In this document: piece after piece, positions 1 to 12,147 of the stretch
Layout: each line of letters starts with the position of its first letter
How positions within the stretch are numbered: the first letter of the stretch is position 1
Assembly (NCBI GenBank): GCA_965153455.1
Contig: OZ234498.1
Span: 14,384,001-14,448,000, forward strand
Direction of reading: 5' to 3'
Origin: Sphagnum compactum
Lineage: Eukaryota > Bryophyta > Sphagnopsida > Sphagnales
Length of the DNA: 64,000 nucleotides
Made by a program: the position numbers and the translations under genes
The notes under the pieces: generated by a model
Seen by the model: the letters and a program-made list of their open reading frames with translations, nothing else
Told to the model about the DNA's origin: nothing
The model's database searches: none

Positions 1-3000
1 CACCCCCTTGCACACAAATCCAATAATATGGTATTAAAGTATTAATGACATTGGCAATCATGTTTAATGAATGATAAAGGTAAAATTGGACACCCAAGGA
101 TGTGAACCCCCCATTTTGTAGGATGTTTAGGGGATCGCAATGTGTCCCATATATGAGCATCAAGTAACATACTAGTGTAATGGGAAACAATAGTATTTAG
201 TATAAGTGTACAAAACATATTCATATGAGAAAATCATATGAATCTTGATTTTTGGGTAGCTATACATAAAAGGGAATTATGATGCATAATGTGAACAAAT
301 TGCAACAACTCAATGTGTTTTGATTTTGATAAAAACCTTATCAATTTTATGCAATTTGAAAGAACCTTAAGGGTTGACCTTGGTGACAAGCTTGTTTTTC
401 TTAATTCAAATTTTCTTCTATATGTGTTGTCAAGATTATTTCTACAAAGAATATAGTGGTAGTTTGAAAACCTAATATTCAAGCATATTTGGAACAAGTG
501 ACAAGGGTAATAAACCTTGCAATATTGTAAGCAAATATATTTCACAACTTATAATTAAAAGTGTTGAATCAAGAACTAAAAGCAATGTGTAGCGTAATTG
601 AAACTTGCATTACATTTTCATGACAAGTGATTGGAACAAAATCTTAACTTCTCACATAATATCAAGCAAATATAACATTAACATTTGCCATGCTATAAAC
701 ATAACCATCCATGTGAACAAGAATCATTAATGAATACTAGTTTAAGTATTAAATGAACTTATTTTATTTCTTTGTGGGATCTATGTTTTGTCAAATAGTA
801 ACTTCCTTTCCAATCCTTTTTAAAAAAAAAATGGCATTCATATATGTTGATTAAGGTTCTCCAAACCTACTTCTTCCAAGCTTATCTACCTCACTCCTTT
901 GTCCTCACTTACATGAATATGAAAAGGCAAATTAGCATGTAGTTTTCATGCCCATAATTTATATCCTAAGATTATTTTAAAATCTAGTTTTTTCAAGTGT
1001 AAATACCTACTTCTTTTCCATGACATTGTCCACCTACATGCACAAGAAAAAGAATAATTTTGAAATATGGGACAAATCGTGATGAAAATTCATTTGAACT
1101 ATATGGCAACATAAAAAAACCTTACCCTTGGGGCCAAGGGCATTACATTCATATTTGTAACAAAAAAATGTAGTCTTTTGATATTAAATGTTTAATGTAA
1201 CCAAATATTTATTACAATTTTAGATTTTTGGTATTATAGCATAAAACATAATTTTCAATATCTATGAATGCAATGAATTTTGAACTCCCCAATCTTTATA
1301 AAAAAGGACCATCATGAAAAAATAATGCATAAAATCATTGGTAAATGAAGACATGTACAAAAGAATAAGCCTTATTAATGAAATTGAAATATTAAAATTT
1401 ATTTTTGTATATTGGATGCAAAAAAAATTAAAATATCAATGTATTTTTTTCCATTTCTATTTTTCTATTTTCACCATCAATGTCAAATAAACTAATGATG
1501 TATGGCCACACATTGTGCTTCTTAAAAAAAAATTACGATGAATTCTTTGTTTCATAAAATAAAATAACATGTTTATCTTGAAAAATTCATTGCTTTGGGA
1601 AATTCAAGAAATTGATGATATGTATTTTATGGGAATATTTTTTGTTACAACATCTATTGGCCCCCTAATGAATTTAGTGTTTTAAGAAATTTGCTAACTT
1701 TCAAATGGCCAATTGTTAATTATGGACTTTTCAAAAAGCTTTTGGAATTAAGTTCTATATACATGAAAAAACTCTAGACATTGGGTCTAAAGTAATGGTT
1801 GTAGTATGCATACAAACATTGTAGCACATGCTTAATATTTGTGCAAACATTTTAGAAACATTTTCGACTTTGAGATTGGTGTAGTGTTTCATACAATGCA
1901 CACTAATCATGATTCAAGGTGTTATGTTCTTTTTCAATTTATGCCCCAAACCTATTTTGATGCCACGAAAAACATTCACCCCATTGTTAAGGGCAAAATT
2001 GTACTATAGTAATTAAGCCATATAAGCATAATGAGTAGGTAAAATTGCAATGCTTATTCTAGGATAGGCTGGACAGAGTAAGTGAATTAGTAGTTACATG
2101 GTAAGGTAGATTACCTTGTTGAGTTGGAAATTAAATTTATGTGGGAGTTTTTTTCTTCTCCAAGAGTGAATACCACTGTGGGAGTGCAAATACAAGAGTG
2201 AGTATAATAGTAGAAGATAAAACCATGATCTTTTATTTATTTTTTTGTATTTTTTCTAGTATTTATTGTTTTTCCCTACATATTAGTATGAAAAGTAAAA
2301 TTGTGACATAATTATGATAGATTCATAATTGTGCATACACTTGGGCTATGGGACCTGTGGTTGTTGAAATATTATGGATGATGTATGGATTTCTATTATA
2401 GATTTTGCATGAATGGAAATAAACATGCACAATATTAAAAACTACAATTGAATCAATGGTAGAATATTAAGATTTACCCCTCGTCAACCCTATAATTAGT
2501 TTGGTTATTTATAGCATCAATCTCCATTATTTTGTTGTACATAATCAGTAAACACCAACTTTGTTATCAACAACCTTATGATATAAACTATAATTTGTAC
2601 ACTATAACCACTAAACTTTAAAGCTCTCATCCTTCAATATTTCAAGACTTTGGAATGACATAAGTCTTACAAGAATTTTAGAATCAAGAGCTTCAAGACA
2701 AAAAAACTCAAACAACATCTTGAAAACCTTGAAATCAATAGGATATTATCCATGTAACATATTAATATAAAGTAGCTCAAAAATTTGTTGGAATATTTTA
2801 GATTTTTTAAAATTTTTAAAGTTATTTTAAAATATTCTTTCTCAATTATTATGGATTATATTTTGTTTTAAATAACTTTGGAAGATTCCTTCCAAATTGT
2901 TATGCAATATTCACTATGAATTATTTTAAAATATTATCTCTGAATTATTCTAAAATATCCTTTCTGAAATAATCCATAATATTCTTTCTACATTTAAGAA

Positions 3001-3342
3001 TATTTTTTCCAAATTATTCTTTAAGGATATTTAATTTATGAAAAAGTAACAAAAATATGGTGACACCTAAGGAAGACTTGTTGGCTACTTTTTCATCAAC
3101 ATTTGGCATGACAAAATAATTTGGAATTAAAAGAAAAATTCATGGGCAAAATGGCCCAAATTCACTATATTTTGGGAGAACAAAATTCACATATTGCCAA
3201 AACTTTCTTATAAGTTTTAGTAGGTTGTCGAATTATAAATGTAGTAGGAAATTTTTGTTTAAACCCAAATATGGAAAATTGTTACTTTAACATATTAATA
3301 TGCAAAATGAAAATAGAGAAACCCTACCATCATTTGCAAATT
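1..3342. other. AT-rich intergenic DNA, no gene seen
   Basis: I see no supported gene here. All frames are broken by stops and the two short minus-strand ORFs (about 60 and 100 codons, positions 42-545) have biased, AT-driven composition and no recognisable motif. It is probably old, decayed repeat DNA. Confidence 0.7.
2770..3030. repeat. degenerate AT-rich short tandem-like repeat
   Basis: Variants of a unit of about 30 bp with the core TTATTTTAAAATATTCTTTC recur several times, interspersed with TCC/TTC steps. The copies are too diverged to fix a period. Confidence 0.4.
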
Positions 3343-4285
3343 CATAATTGCAAAGATTGGAGACAAAGAGGTGGTGGCATATGGTAATGCCCCCTTCTTA
3401 ATTCCTTCCACTCTTTCCCCATCCTCCCACAATATAGCATTGAGGAGATGTGGAAAAAAATCAAATTGCAACATAAGTACAAGAAACTATTGTTTACGTT
3501 GCTAAAGAGGACGCTATGTGATGATTTCTTCAAGGGGAAAATCAATATGAATCTATCCAAGGACGCTCCTTCTAATGAATTTTACAAGGTTCTCAAGCAA
3601 TGGATTTGAAGGTCAATTGATGGAAACCCACATATTAGCTTTATGTGCCTTGAGTCGCATTATAAGGTTGATCCACTTTTGGAATTTGCTAGCCTTAAGC
3701 ACGTTGTGGATGAGTTTTCAAGGAATGTCAGTGTTTTAAGCAGTATATTTGGGAGGATATTTGTTGTTTTTTTAACTAAGATTTTTTTAAGCAAGGACCC
3801 AAATGTCTATTTTCAAACAAATTTAAAGAGCATACTTTCAAGCTTACTATCCATGAAGGTCACCTTCAAAGTAATTTATGTATTTGTAACCAAAAGTCTT
3901 TTAACAATTTGGTCATAACATTTTAGGAAGAGGGCTTCGTGGATGACATCTCTATGGAATATGGATTTTACAAGGCTCCAAGTAAGAAGTTCCTTTATCG
4001 AGGTCATTGGGCTTGTGGATGAATTTGCCACTTTTGGTATATGCTTACCTATTTCCTTCATAGGAAGAAAAGTTTGTGCAAGAGGAGATTTTGGCATCAA
4101 GGCGTCTTCTAGCATGGGTCCCCATCTATGACTATCCATTTCTAAAAGAGCAAAAGTATGTAAGTTTGAAATCAACCTCGACACCATTTGAGTCATTCTG
4201 TAGCCACTTTTGGTGGTGGAATGGCGTGTCTCAATATCTTCAGCAGTGGAATGTTAACAAATTTATGCCTAATATGTTCTCATGA
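3343..4285 (+). pseudogene. decayed coding region, unrecognised family
   Basis: One frame stays open from about 3,343 to 4,131 apart from three stops, which is unusual in this AT-rich DNA. A shift to the frame starting near 4,076 then carries on to a stop at 4,285 and reads KSTSTPFESFCSHFWWWNG, a tryptophan- and cysteine-rich stretch that looks like genuine old protein. I do not recognise the family. Upstream segments are rich in K, L and F and end in a region containing GRKVCARGDFGIKASSS. It lies on the same strand as the decayed ORF at 4,394 and the FCP1-like fragments further on, so all may derive from one gene or one transposon-encoded polyprotein. No function is assigned. Confidence 0.4.
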
Positions 4286-4393
4286 ATCCTAAATATATGT
4301 GTATGTTTCAAGGTTTGTTGTCCATTTAGGATTTGGAACTAGTAACAATGCAATTTGCAAGAATAAAAAGTTTGAATTCTTGAGTTCATTCTA

Positions 4394-4876
4394 ATGGACT
4401 TGCTTGACAAGGTTGAAAAAATCGTAATGACTATTCTATCAATTTTGTATAATACAAATTCAATGCCCCTTGCAATTTGTGCTTCAATACTAGTTGCAGA
4501 TCCCAAAGAACAAGGGTTAGGTGTAGCAAAAGAATTATAGGAAGTGGATACATTTGTTCCTACAAAAAGGAAGAAAAACAGGAGGAAGGTTGTTCCTAGG
4601 GTTGTTATTAGAAAGGTGAGCACAAGAGTAGGTAGTGGTAATTTGTTCATCCCAAGGAGTTCCCAATTTCGAACGGTTGGAAAAAAGATAATGATAGACG
4701 ATGAAGTACCATCCAATGATATATCAACACGAATTGACATCTAATTTTCGGAACCATCATAGACAGCCACTATTATTATGGAAGACGATGTCAAGGAAGT
4801 CAATGAATACGATATTGGTACGGAAATGAATAAACAAGTTCTTATGGAAGAGTTGACCCACTTAAAGCCAGATTAA
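4394..4876 (+). pseudogene. decayed basic ORF, unrecognised
   Basis: From an ATG at 4,394 a single frame runs about 160 codons with three internal stops (after codon ~48, at 4,742 and shortly after) to a final stop near 4,876. It holds a basic cluster, TKRKKNRRKVVPRVVIRKV, and an acidic, E/D-rich tail. The open frame across 480 bp of AT-rich DNA suggests a decayed coding sequence rather than chance. It follows the unrecognised remnant at 3,343-4,285 at a distance of about 110 bp and could be its C-terminal part. Nuclear localisation could be guessed from the basic cluster, but that is inference. Confidence 0.35.
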
Positions 4877-5399
4877 ATTACAACTAACAACTCTCTTCAT
4901 TAAGCATTGTACAATTCATTTAAATTTTGAATACATTTTTATAAAATATTTCACAATTTTACTCTAAAGCATAGTATGCATATGGTGGCCATTAGGTAGT
5001 TTTATATTCTTATTTTATTACTTCTGTTGCAAGCTATTCTGCATCTGGTCCCCCACATCTATGTTTATGTAATGGCCAGTAAATAAATGTACCTAGTTGT
5101 TGGTAGATACAACAATCTGGTGGCTTCAAGATACAATCACTAGACAGGTCAATTTGTTGGCCATTAGACCGACTAACTAATAGCCTCCAAATGAATGTGA
5201 TTTTTTGTTCAATGACTTTAACAAGTACACATTTGAAGACTTGGATGATTAGGACAAGCTTGGGTTTTTTTTTGGCTTTAGTGGAATTTGAAAGATGGTT
5301 GTTCAATTATTTAAACAACTTGACATGATTGAATTGCATTGGAGAAGGCATGCAAAAAAACAGGAAAGACGAAGGAAACCAATGTCGTCTCCAATCCAG

Positions 5400-5617
5400 C
5401 CTTTGCCTAGTCAAAGTTATTGTCCCCACCTCCATTTCTCCCATCTTTCAAGCGATTAGTTCCCATCATGGCTGCATTCACCCCTTGTAGGATTCGATGG
5501 GGCTGAAATGATGGAGTTCATGGAATTTTCCATGAAACTACTAAGCAAGATAAGGGGAGAGAGTTCATTTTTGGAGGTTTCAAATTTCCTCCTCCTGTGG
5601 ATGCAGAAGACGCTGAG
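5400..5617 (+). pseudogene. pseudo-exon upstream of FCP1-like remnants
   Basis: The plus strand encodes a proline-rich stretch and then GREFIFGGFKFPPPVDAEDAE-like sequence (with one stop before it) that ends exactly at a good splice donor, GAG|GTGAGT at 5,617/5,618. A matching acceptor, CCCTAG, sits at 6,024-6,029 in front of the first FCP1-like fragment, so this may be a former exon of that gene. The family of this exon is unknown to me. Confidence 0.35.
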
Positions 5618-6029
5618 GTGAGTCCTTTACACATGATTTCAATTTGAAAAGGGTCCTTATTAAGAAAAAATATTTTAGAATTAATCACCTTTACCTCCAT
5701 TGTTTAACTTGGCTCAAGGTCCTACCTTATTGCTAGGCAAGAATGTTGTACTAGGGCCAGCTCTAAAGGAAATCCTCCTTAGGTGTTTAAAGTTGTTTAT
5801 TGTCTATATATGAACGTTTGTTCCATTTGCCAAGATGCATGCCTATTTGAAAAAAATAGTAGAAAAAACAAGTATTGAGATCAACCCGCAAAGGATTATG
5901 GGTCAAATATTTGTGTAAGATTAATAAGCACTTTCTATAGTTTCCCATCAAGCCAAGCCATTGTCATGTTGATTGTCTCACTCAAGATAAATTAATTTAT
6001 CATAACAACCTTTCTAATTTTTTCCCTAG

Positions 6030-6345
6030 GTATCCTAATACTCACCTTAGGAATACTTTGTTGGTAGACGACACACCTTATAGAACTTGCTTGAATCCAC
6101 CTTCTAATGCCATCTTTGTTGAATCCTATGAATACACACCCAAAAAAAAACATTATCTAATGAAAATTCTTATCCCATACCTAGAGTTTTTCCATTACTT
6201 TGGGCTTAGTGTTCCCACCTTTATGGAGCTCTATCCTTTTGGTGCCATCAAAAGTATCAAGGAAGACAATGCTAGATTTCGAATGTTGTTCGAAAAATGC
6301 ACCATGGCCTATTTCGCCACTTTCTATAGAAATCGCTCAACATCC
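6030..6345 (+). pseudogene. FCP1/NIF-type HAD domain, C-terminal half (copy A)
   Basis: An exon-like segment begins after the acceptor CCCTAG at 6,024-6,029 and encodes NTLLVDDTPYRTCLNPPSNA, followed by a stretch matching the second half of plant FCP1-homology (NLI-interacting-factor-like) HAD phosphatase domains: the VDD-x-PY motif that supplies the metal-binding aspartates, NPPSNAIF, a leucine/tyrosine helix and a VPTF...LYPFG segment. Members of this family dephosphorylate serine residues, classically in the RNA polymerase II tail. The N-terminal catalytic DxDGT half is not directly upstream, so this is a fragment. It is open for 116 codons but has no promoter or full domain. A second, diverged copy follows at 6,722-7,318, so the locus once held two such domains or two tandem genes. 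Confidence 0.55.
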
Positions 6346-6527
6346 ATATTAAGTAGTCCAAATATTCTTTTTTGTTCTTTTCTTTCAATTTTGTTTTGGA
6401 TTTTTTAATCTCATTGATTTTTATGGCCATCTTATTTTTAAACATTTACAAACTACTATTTGTTTGAATTTTTCAAATTATTGGTGTGACTTTCCTTAAG
6501 GAGGCGAAAAATAAGGAGGAAAATAAG

Positions 6528-6719
6528 GAGTCACCAAATTCACACGCAATTGTTGAAATTAACTTGGATGAGATTCCCCCAACTTCGGGTTTCAATTCTC
6601 AAATGCCTCATGTAGAAGATGTGGAGTCACCAAATTCATGCATAGTTGTTGTAGTCAGCTTGGATGAGATTCCTTCAACTTTAGGTGTTGACTCCAAAGT
6701 GCCTCATTCGCTTGTGGCA
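6528..6719 (+). repeat. two 96-bp direct repeats, in frame
   Basis: GAGTCACCAAATTCA occurs at 6,528 and again at 6,624, and the 96-bp units between and after them align along their length. The period is a multiple of three and the frame is open from 6,486 to 6,740, giving two 32-residue repeats of the form ESPNS...LDEIP...VPH. They form the linker between the two FCP1-like fragments. Confidence 0.75.
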
Positions 6720-6721
6720 AA

Positions 6722-7318
6722 GGTGAATCCATTCATGTGATCTTCGATGTGAATGGAATTTTGATTGCCACAAGTTTCAATAAGGGTTTTCACACCATCA
6801 TTCTCCATCCTAGATTGAAGGAATTCTTGGAAAAATGTTTTTCTCAATTCCAAGTCTATATTTGGTTTATAACCCAACGTCACAATATATATATAATTAC
6901 CTAGATCACATTTAACATAAAACAAAAATCTCCATACATGCTTCCAAAGTGCTTGATCAAGAATTTTGCATGCGAAATCTGCATTTCCTATTGGATAAAC
7001 CTTACAAGCCAATTTTTTACAAAAACCTTGACGTTTTCTTTTCTGCTTATCTTTATACTTAGACTGGCAACACATTGTTCATAGATGATACACCACATAT
7101 AAGCATGTTTAATGGCCCATATAGTGCCATTTTTTTTGGAGTCCTTCAATGATCATTGTGGGGAAGATCAGTATTTATTGGGGATTGTTTTCCCTTACTT
7201 GGAAAATTTTCATTCGTCCAAATATGGTGTCCCCACCTTTGTTGAACACATTCCCTATGGTAGGATTAAATGTATTGATCCAAATAATCCAAGACTTTGT
7301 AAAATGTTATTTTTGTAA
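6722..7318 (+). pseudogene. FCP1/NIF-type HAD domain, broken (copy B)
   Basis: The plus strand reads HVIFDVNGILIATSFNKG and then an LHPRLKEFL segment and QFQVYIWFITQRHN, which match the first half of the FCP1-homology domain (motif I, the R-P-G-L-x-E-F-L helix and the Y-I-W-S motif II region). Motif I is DVN instead of the DxD normally needed for catalysis. After a stop near 6,900 and a weak middle part, TLFIDDTPHISMFNGPYSAI at about 7,071 and then, one frameshift later, GVPTFVEHIPYGRIKCID give the C-terminal half. Several stops and at least two frameshifts show it is dead. It aligns with copy A only at motif level, so the duplication is old. Confidence 0.6.
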
Positions 7319-7555
7319 TGCAGTCAGACCTATCAACCCACTTTTGTAATAGTGTGAAATTTAAATTGAAACAAAAAGTATTTTATTAATTGATCATCTT
7401 CAAATTTTGCTTGTTTGAATATTAAAAAATTTTCCTTTGGTAAAATTTATTAAAAAAATAGTTTTATTGCTTAAATTTTACCTGTATTCTTTGCCTTTAA
7501 TGCATTTGGTTTTGGCCTAGTGGGCTTTCAATTAAACCTCACACTCATTTGACCA

Positions 7556-7710
7556 TTTAGTGGCCGCCAGGTGTTCTCCAACATCAACTTAGTGATTGCT
7601 AGGTGTTCTCCAACATCAACCTAGTATTGCCATGTGTTCTCCAACATCAACCTAGTGGTTGCCAAATATTCCCTTTATCGACCTGATGGTTGATAAGTGT
7701 TTTCCCTCAT
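7556..7710 (+). repeat. degenerate tandem repeat, about 37-40 bp unit
   Basis: The string GTGTTCTCCAACATCAACCT (or with a terminal T/A change) recurs three times, each preceded by a TAGTGG/TTGCC-type stretch, followed by two more diverged copies ending near 7,710. Confidence 0.6.
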
Positions 7711-7954
7711 TTACTAGTGGCCGCTAGGTTGTGATGTGTGTGTTTCAATCCATGTTCTTACCGAATTCCTTGACAAAATTATCCTTCCATGTTATGGATA
7801 TCAACTTCATTCTTGTATATTTTGTGTTGGATTAACATTTTTTACAAGGATGGAGGCCTTTACTTAATTTTGAATTTCTCTTTGTTCTAACTTTTAATTT
7901 TTTTGGTAGGTGCATGATGTTTATTTTTCTAATGCAAATATGTGGATTTGAACT

Positions 7955-8100
7955 TTTCAACCTCAATCTAGCACATCCAAAAAGCTCCTCATTCTATATG
8001 TCAATGGTGTCGTTTGTTCCTTTCTAAAGTTTGCCCTTCTTCAAATGGATTTGGCAGAGCGTCAACATCCTCTTCCATTCAAGTTGAAGGCAATGGATGA
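7955..8100 (+). pseudogene. start of a third FCP1-like HAD domain, fragment
   Basis: STSKKLLILYVNGVVCSF is encoded here. It resembles the beginning of plant FCP1-homology domains, where K-L-L-x-L-D-V-N-G-V-L is typical; the first aspartate is replaced by tyrosine. The resemblance ends within about 45 codons, so this is only a short fragment, in the same orientation as the two copies upstream and just before the inverted repeat at 8,344. Confidence 0.4.
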
Positions 8101-8343
8101 ACTAATGAATTTATGGAATAACCCAAAATAATTTATAGAACAAACCAAAGAATTTATGGAACAAACCCAAATTTAATGATTGGGTTTATGGAGTTTGATT
8201 CAATCATCACTGAATCGCGAGTTTGATTTGATTGCACATTCATGTCAATTACCCCATCTTCCTGTCCGTCTTCCACACGAGTTGAAGGGACCAATCCACT
8301 AATGCAAGAAACGGATGTTTGTACTTCCCCTAACATGTTAGAT

Positions 8344-8915
8344 GTGCGCACTTTGCATGCAACTTCCCCCGGTTCCCCGCTTCAGGCCCTAAAACTAATA
8401 TGGTCCTCAAAGTTATCTATCTACATGGAATTTGATGAAGCCTAACAATATGGGATAAAAAATGATGTGATATTCAGAAAAGCTTAGAGGACACCTTGGG
8501 TATTCATCAACTTTTATAGTTTCAACATTTTTATTATTAATCTCTTCAGTCGACATATTGTTCTTTTCCTACTGCATGATGTCGTTGAGTGACTCCACAA
8601 ACATGCTTTTGAGATTGGCATCAATGGGTAATTCTTGCAACTAGTATGAAATTGTGTTTAGGATTTTAATAGGTCATTAGGTATGTTAATTTTTAACAAT
8701 AAAACACATTTAATTCATTCCATATTTTAACTTTAATTTTGGACTTAATTCAATACATAAAGAGAGCCTAAAACACATATGGTGGCTACCAAATAGGACA
8801 TATTCAACCATCTTTTAATGTCATTTGCATAAATTTCCAACAAAATACCGAACTTGACACCAAACTCAACAAGTTGGGAAACAAAACCCATCTAATGGCC
8901 ACAAAATAGGCCAAA
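8344..8915 (+). repeat. left long inverted-repeat arm
   Basis: This is the reverse complement of 12,148-12,713 with small indels. Its outer part encodes KVIYLHGI before a stop, matching the same peptide on the minus strand of the right arm, so the arms carry old coding sequence. The inner part holds one copy of the subterminal repeat that is multiplied on the right side. Confidence 0.7.
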
Positions 8916-9503
8916 TCAAACATTTAGTCCTTGATTGAGTAGTGTGCTGATGAAATGCCGCATCAAATGAAGGGAATTGGAGACAAGATGTCTGTTTCCT
9001 TCTTCCAAATACATAGAGGACAATGCATGAACGTCATGACCAAGTAAACATGAAATGATTCATTTATTGTTGTGTTTTATGAAGACATGTTATACTTTTC
9101 AATTAAAGCTTCATTTGGTGGTTGCCAAATCAAGTAATGATGTGCTTAATATTGTCTTGTTCAAACATTGTTTAAACGTTGATTTTTCACGAAATTTTAT
9201 AATCTTGCAATGTTATGATCATTTTTTGATTTGATGGCCACTAAGTCTATAGAGTAACATGGCCTTAATTGAAGTTGCATCATATATTTAATGTTCTTGT
9301 TTGTCATTTTGATATTTGGTTTTTTTCACATTTTCAAATTAGCAAGGAGTTTCAAGTTGGAAGTGTCTCGAAGTTTGCTATGAGTCAATTGAGAAAAAAA
9401 AACATCTTAATGTGGATGTGCAGAAAAGAGGATCTGCTTTTGCTAAGTGTACCATTTGTAAATCCTTGAAGGATTTGATATGTAATCTAAGAAAAAACAA
9501 CCT

Positions 9504-11234
9504 TTGTGTGAAAAACATGAAATAAAATTGAAGAAGCATAACATTCACCAAAAATCTTATTGGCCTCTATATCACACTTGGAGAACTGAATTTGTGCAAT
9601 CTAAAAAAGATTTCTTATGTCTAATTTATGATAAGATGGACCATTCTAAAACAACTTTGCTTCAACTTCAAGTGATGAACAAAATGGTGTTCGAGCTGGG
9701 GTAGTTGCCGGTGACATTGATTTGAATGATTGCTCATGGACATAGGGACTAAACCTTTGCTCAATATTTTAATGAGCTCTAGCCCAATGATCCTAATTTC
9801 ACAAATGGGTCATTTTTATGCTTGTTTCATAGCCTTGAAATGGAGCCAGTTAGGGAATCATGGGTTTTGCTTGAGTTTGAATCCCAAAATGCATTCTTCC
9901 AACAATTTTTGCAAGGAGATTCCCATTGTTTTAATGCATTAAAGCTTATGGATAAAGTTGTGGGTGTGAAGCCATTACCAAGGAAGTTGCTTCTTCAGAT
10001 GGACAATTGTGTGAAAAATAACAAACATCGTTAACTATTAGTGTTTCTTTCCTTGCTAATTGCTTGTGAAGTTTTTGAAGAAGTTCAATTGGGGTTTCTT
10101 GTAGTTGGGCACACACTTGAAAATATTGACAGAAGTTTTGGATATTTGTCGAAGAAATTGAAAGAATAGAATAATTATGTCATGGTGAATTTGATGAAAG
10201 CATTCATGTTTTCCCAAGATCATCCATTCATTTTGTAATTTATTCAAGAAATCCTTGATTTCAAATTTTGGATCAATGGATATTTGAATGATGGCCCGAA
10301 TGTCCTTGTTGGTCATACAAAGATGCATGTGTTTTGGATTTTTTGTGGACGAGGTAGGATGGTTGTTGATGTAATACAAAGTATCTCCTACTACTGTTTT
10401 ATGGAGCTTTAAAGATGGCCCGACCATACAATTGTGGAAGGAGGATGGCATTGCACGGCCAAAATTGTTGATGTTTCGAATCTTGTTCCATTTTGCCCAA
10501 TATGGGGAAATGATGAATTGAGGGCATGTGAGAAGGAAATGTTCATTAATAGAGGGATTTCAAAGTATATTGTGTTTTGGAAGCTTGGGATGTCAAAGGA
10601 CGATTTGTATTCTAAAGTTATAGGTCCTTATGTGAAATATTGGGAAAGCATTTTGGAGCTGTTATCAAGACATTTCCCACAATAAAATTTTGTTTTGTTG
10701 GAAGGCTTTTGGCCTTCTAGCAATTGGAGAGCTAATTATGAGTGTGCATCCATTCCTACCGTTGTAGATGTTGACCCTAAAGATCTTGTCATCCTTCCAT
10801 ATTGTGGCCCTAGAAGCATGCGCCTTTCTTTGAACACTATTGCATATAAGTTTTTTTGTGACTTGTTTGTTAGTAATTTTGTTCTTGTGTGGCTTGTAGA
10901 CCCTACAATCTATCTTGTGTGGATGGGAAGGACCGAAAGTGATGTTGTAAAAGATCAAGAAAATGAAAATAATAGGAAGGTCTATGTTCAATGGTGGGTT
11001 TTTGTGAGAAAGGGAGTCGAAAATGATGAGGAATTGTATCATAATTGTTGGTTGAACAAGTGGAACAGTAATCATGTAGATCCAAAACAATGTGTCGAAA
11101 TATCTTATGTCACATTTTCTTTTTTGGCTAAAAGCAATATAATAGTTCATTCCATGATGAATATTAGTGCGACCCATGCATTTAAGGCAAAAACTAATCT
11201 TGATGCAGTTGATAATAACTCCTATGCATTATAA
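9504..11234 (+). pseudogene. DUF7869-type transposase-like protein, decayed
   Basis: One single frame carries family sequence over about 1.7 kb, interrupted only by roughly eight in-frame stops (for example at 9,702, 10,032 and 10,165). Landmarks in order: DFLCLIYDKMDHSKTTLL; SLEMEPVRESW; LQMDNCVKNNKHR; FEEVQLGFLVVGHTLENIDR; VPFCPIWGNDELR; YVKYWESILELLS; FWPSSNW; VQWWVFV. The D-N-C-x(2-4)-N-K and G-H-T-x-x-[DN]-I-D motifs are those I know from DUF7869 proteins, which are common in repetitive gene families of plants and invertebrates and may have an RNase-H-like fold; the family name is from memory. The 179-codon ORF at 10,695-11,234 is its intact C-terminal part. Mutation is by nonsense changes rather than frameshifts, which suggests moderate age. 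Sequence at 9,269-9,469 in another frame may be its N-terminal part. Confidence 0.6.
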
Positions 11235-11879
11235 TTGCAGGTCAAATTTTTGAAGAAAAAATGTTGGTGCTATTTTATGTTCGTTACAATAGGTTTAGTT
11301 TTTTGTGATTTTAATGTTCTGGAATATATTTAATTTTCCTATGTGCATTCATTGAAAAAAATATTAATGTTTATTCTCATTATAAACATTCTAATGTGTC
11401 GACCTTTTATCAATATGGACATTGCTTGTTTTAAATTGTCATTTTAAGTGTGCATGAAAAACTATTATAGAGGTGGAAATTTCCTTTCTAATGTCATGGG
11501 TGGATGAAATTTTTGTTGACGTTTGGTGGCATTAGTGATAAATACCAAAAAAGAATTTCATTCATGTACTTAAGTTTATGATTTGTTGTCAGCAAGGTCT
11601 AACCTTCATTTTAATCAATCGATTCAATTTATATTAAATTCAACGAATTTTAATTTGAAGATATTGGTTGCAATTGACGATAGGAGGATAGTAATAATCA
11701 TTTAAAATTTGGTGAGCATCACATTAGTTAGATTTGAGTTGACTTAAAACATGTTTGAATTTACACATTTTTGTGCAGATTTTATGAAAATTAATTAAAA
11801 TATGTTTCAAATTCCAATAATTCAGAAGCCACTAAACAATCATATTGAATTTGAATGAGAATTCAAGTTTATAATGAAA

Positions 11880-12147
11880 ATTATGAAAGTGCATGTTGGC
11901 ATGGTGGCAATTCTTCCCATGTGGCCACTAAACCAATTTTGACATTTGCACCATGTTGAATTTGATGTCAATTTCATTTTATTCTGGAAAATTAATGAAA
12001 TTATATGAAAAGTTGGTAGAAATATGTCCTATTTGGTGGCCACCAAATGAGTTTTGTTCCACAACTTATTGAGTTTGGTGTCAAATTTAAGTTATTGTTG
12101 AAAATTTATGCAATTACATGAAAAGATGGTTAAAATACATCATATTT
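11880..12147 (+). repeat. subterminal repeats of the long-TIR element
   Basis: A unit of about 105-110 bp, with core TTTGGTGGCCACCAAATGAG and a following GAGTTTGGTGTCAAAT plus ATGAAAAG-TGGTT, is repeated about three times here and continues into the right inverted arm. The left arm has the same motif in inverted orientation near 8,780-8,910. Repeated subterminal motifs are often transposase-binding regions in DNA transposons; that role is inference. Confidence 0.55.
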
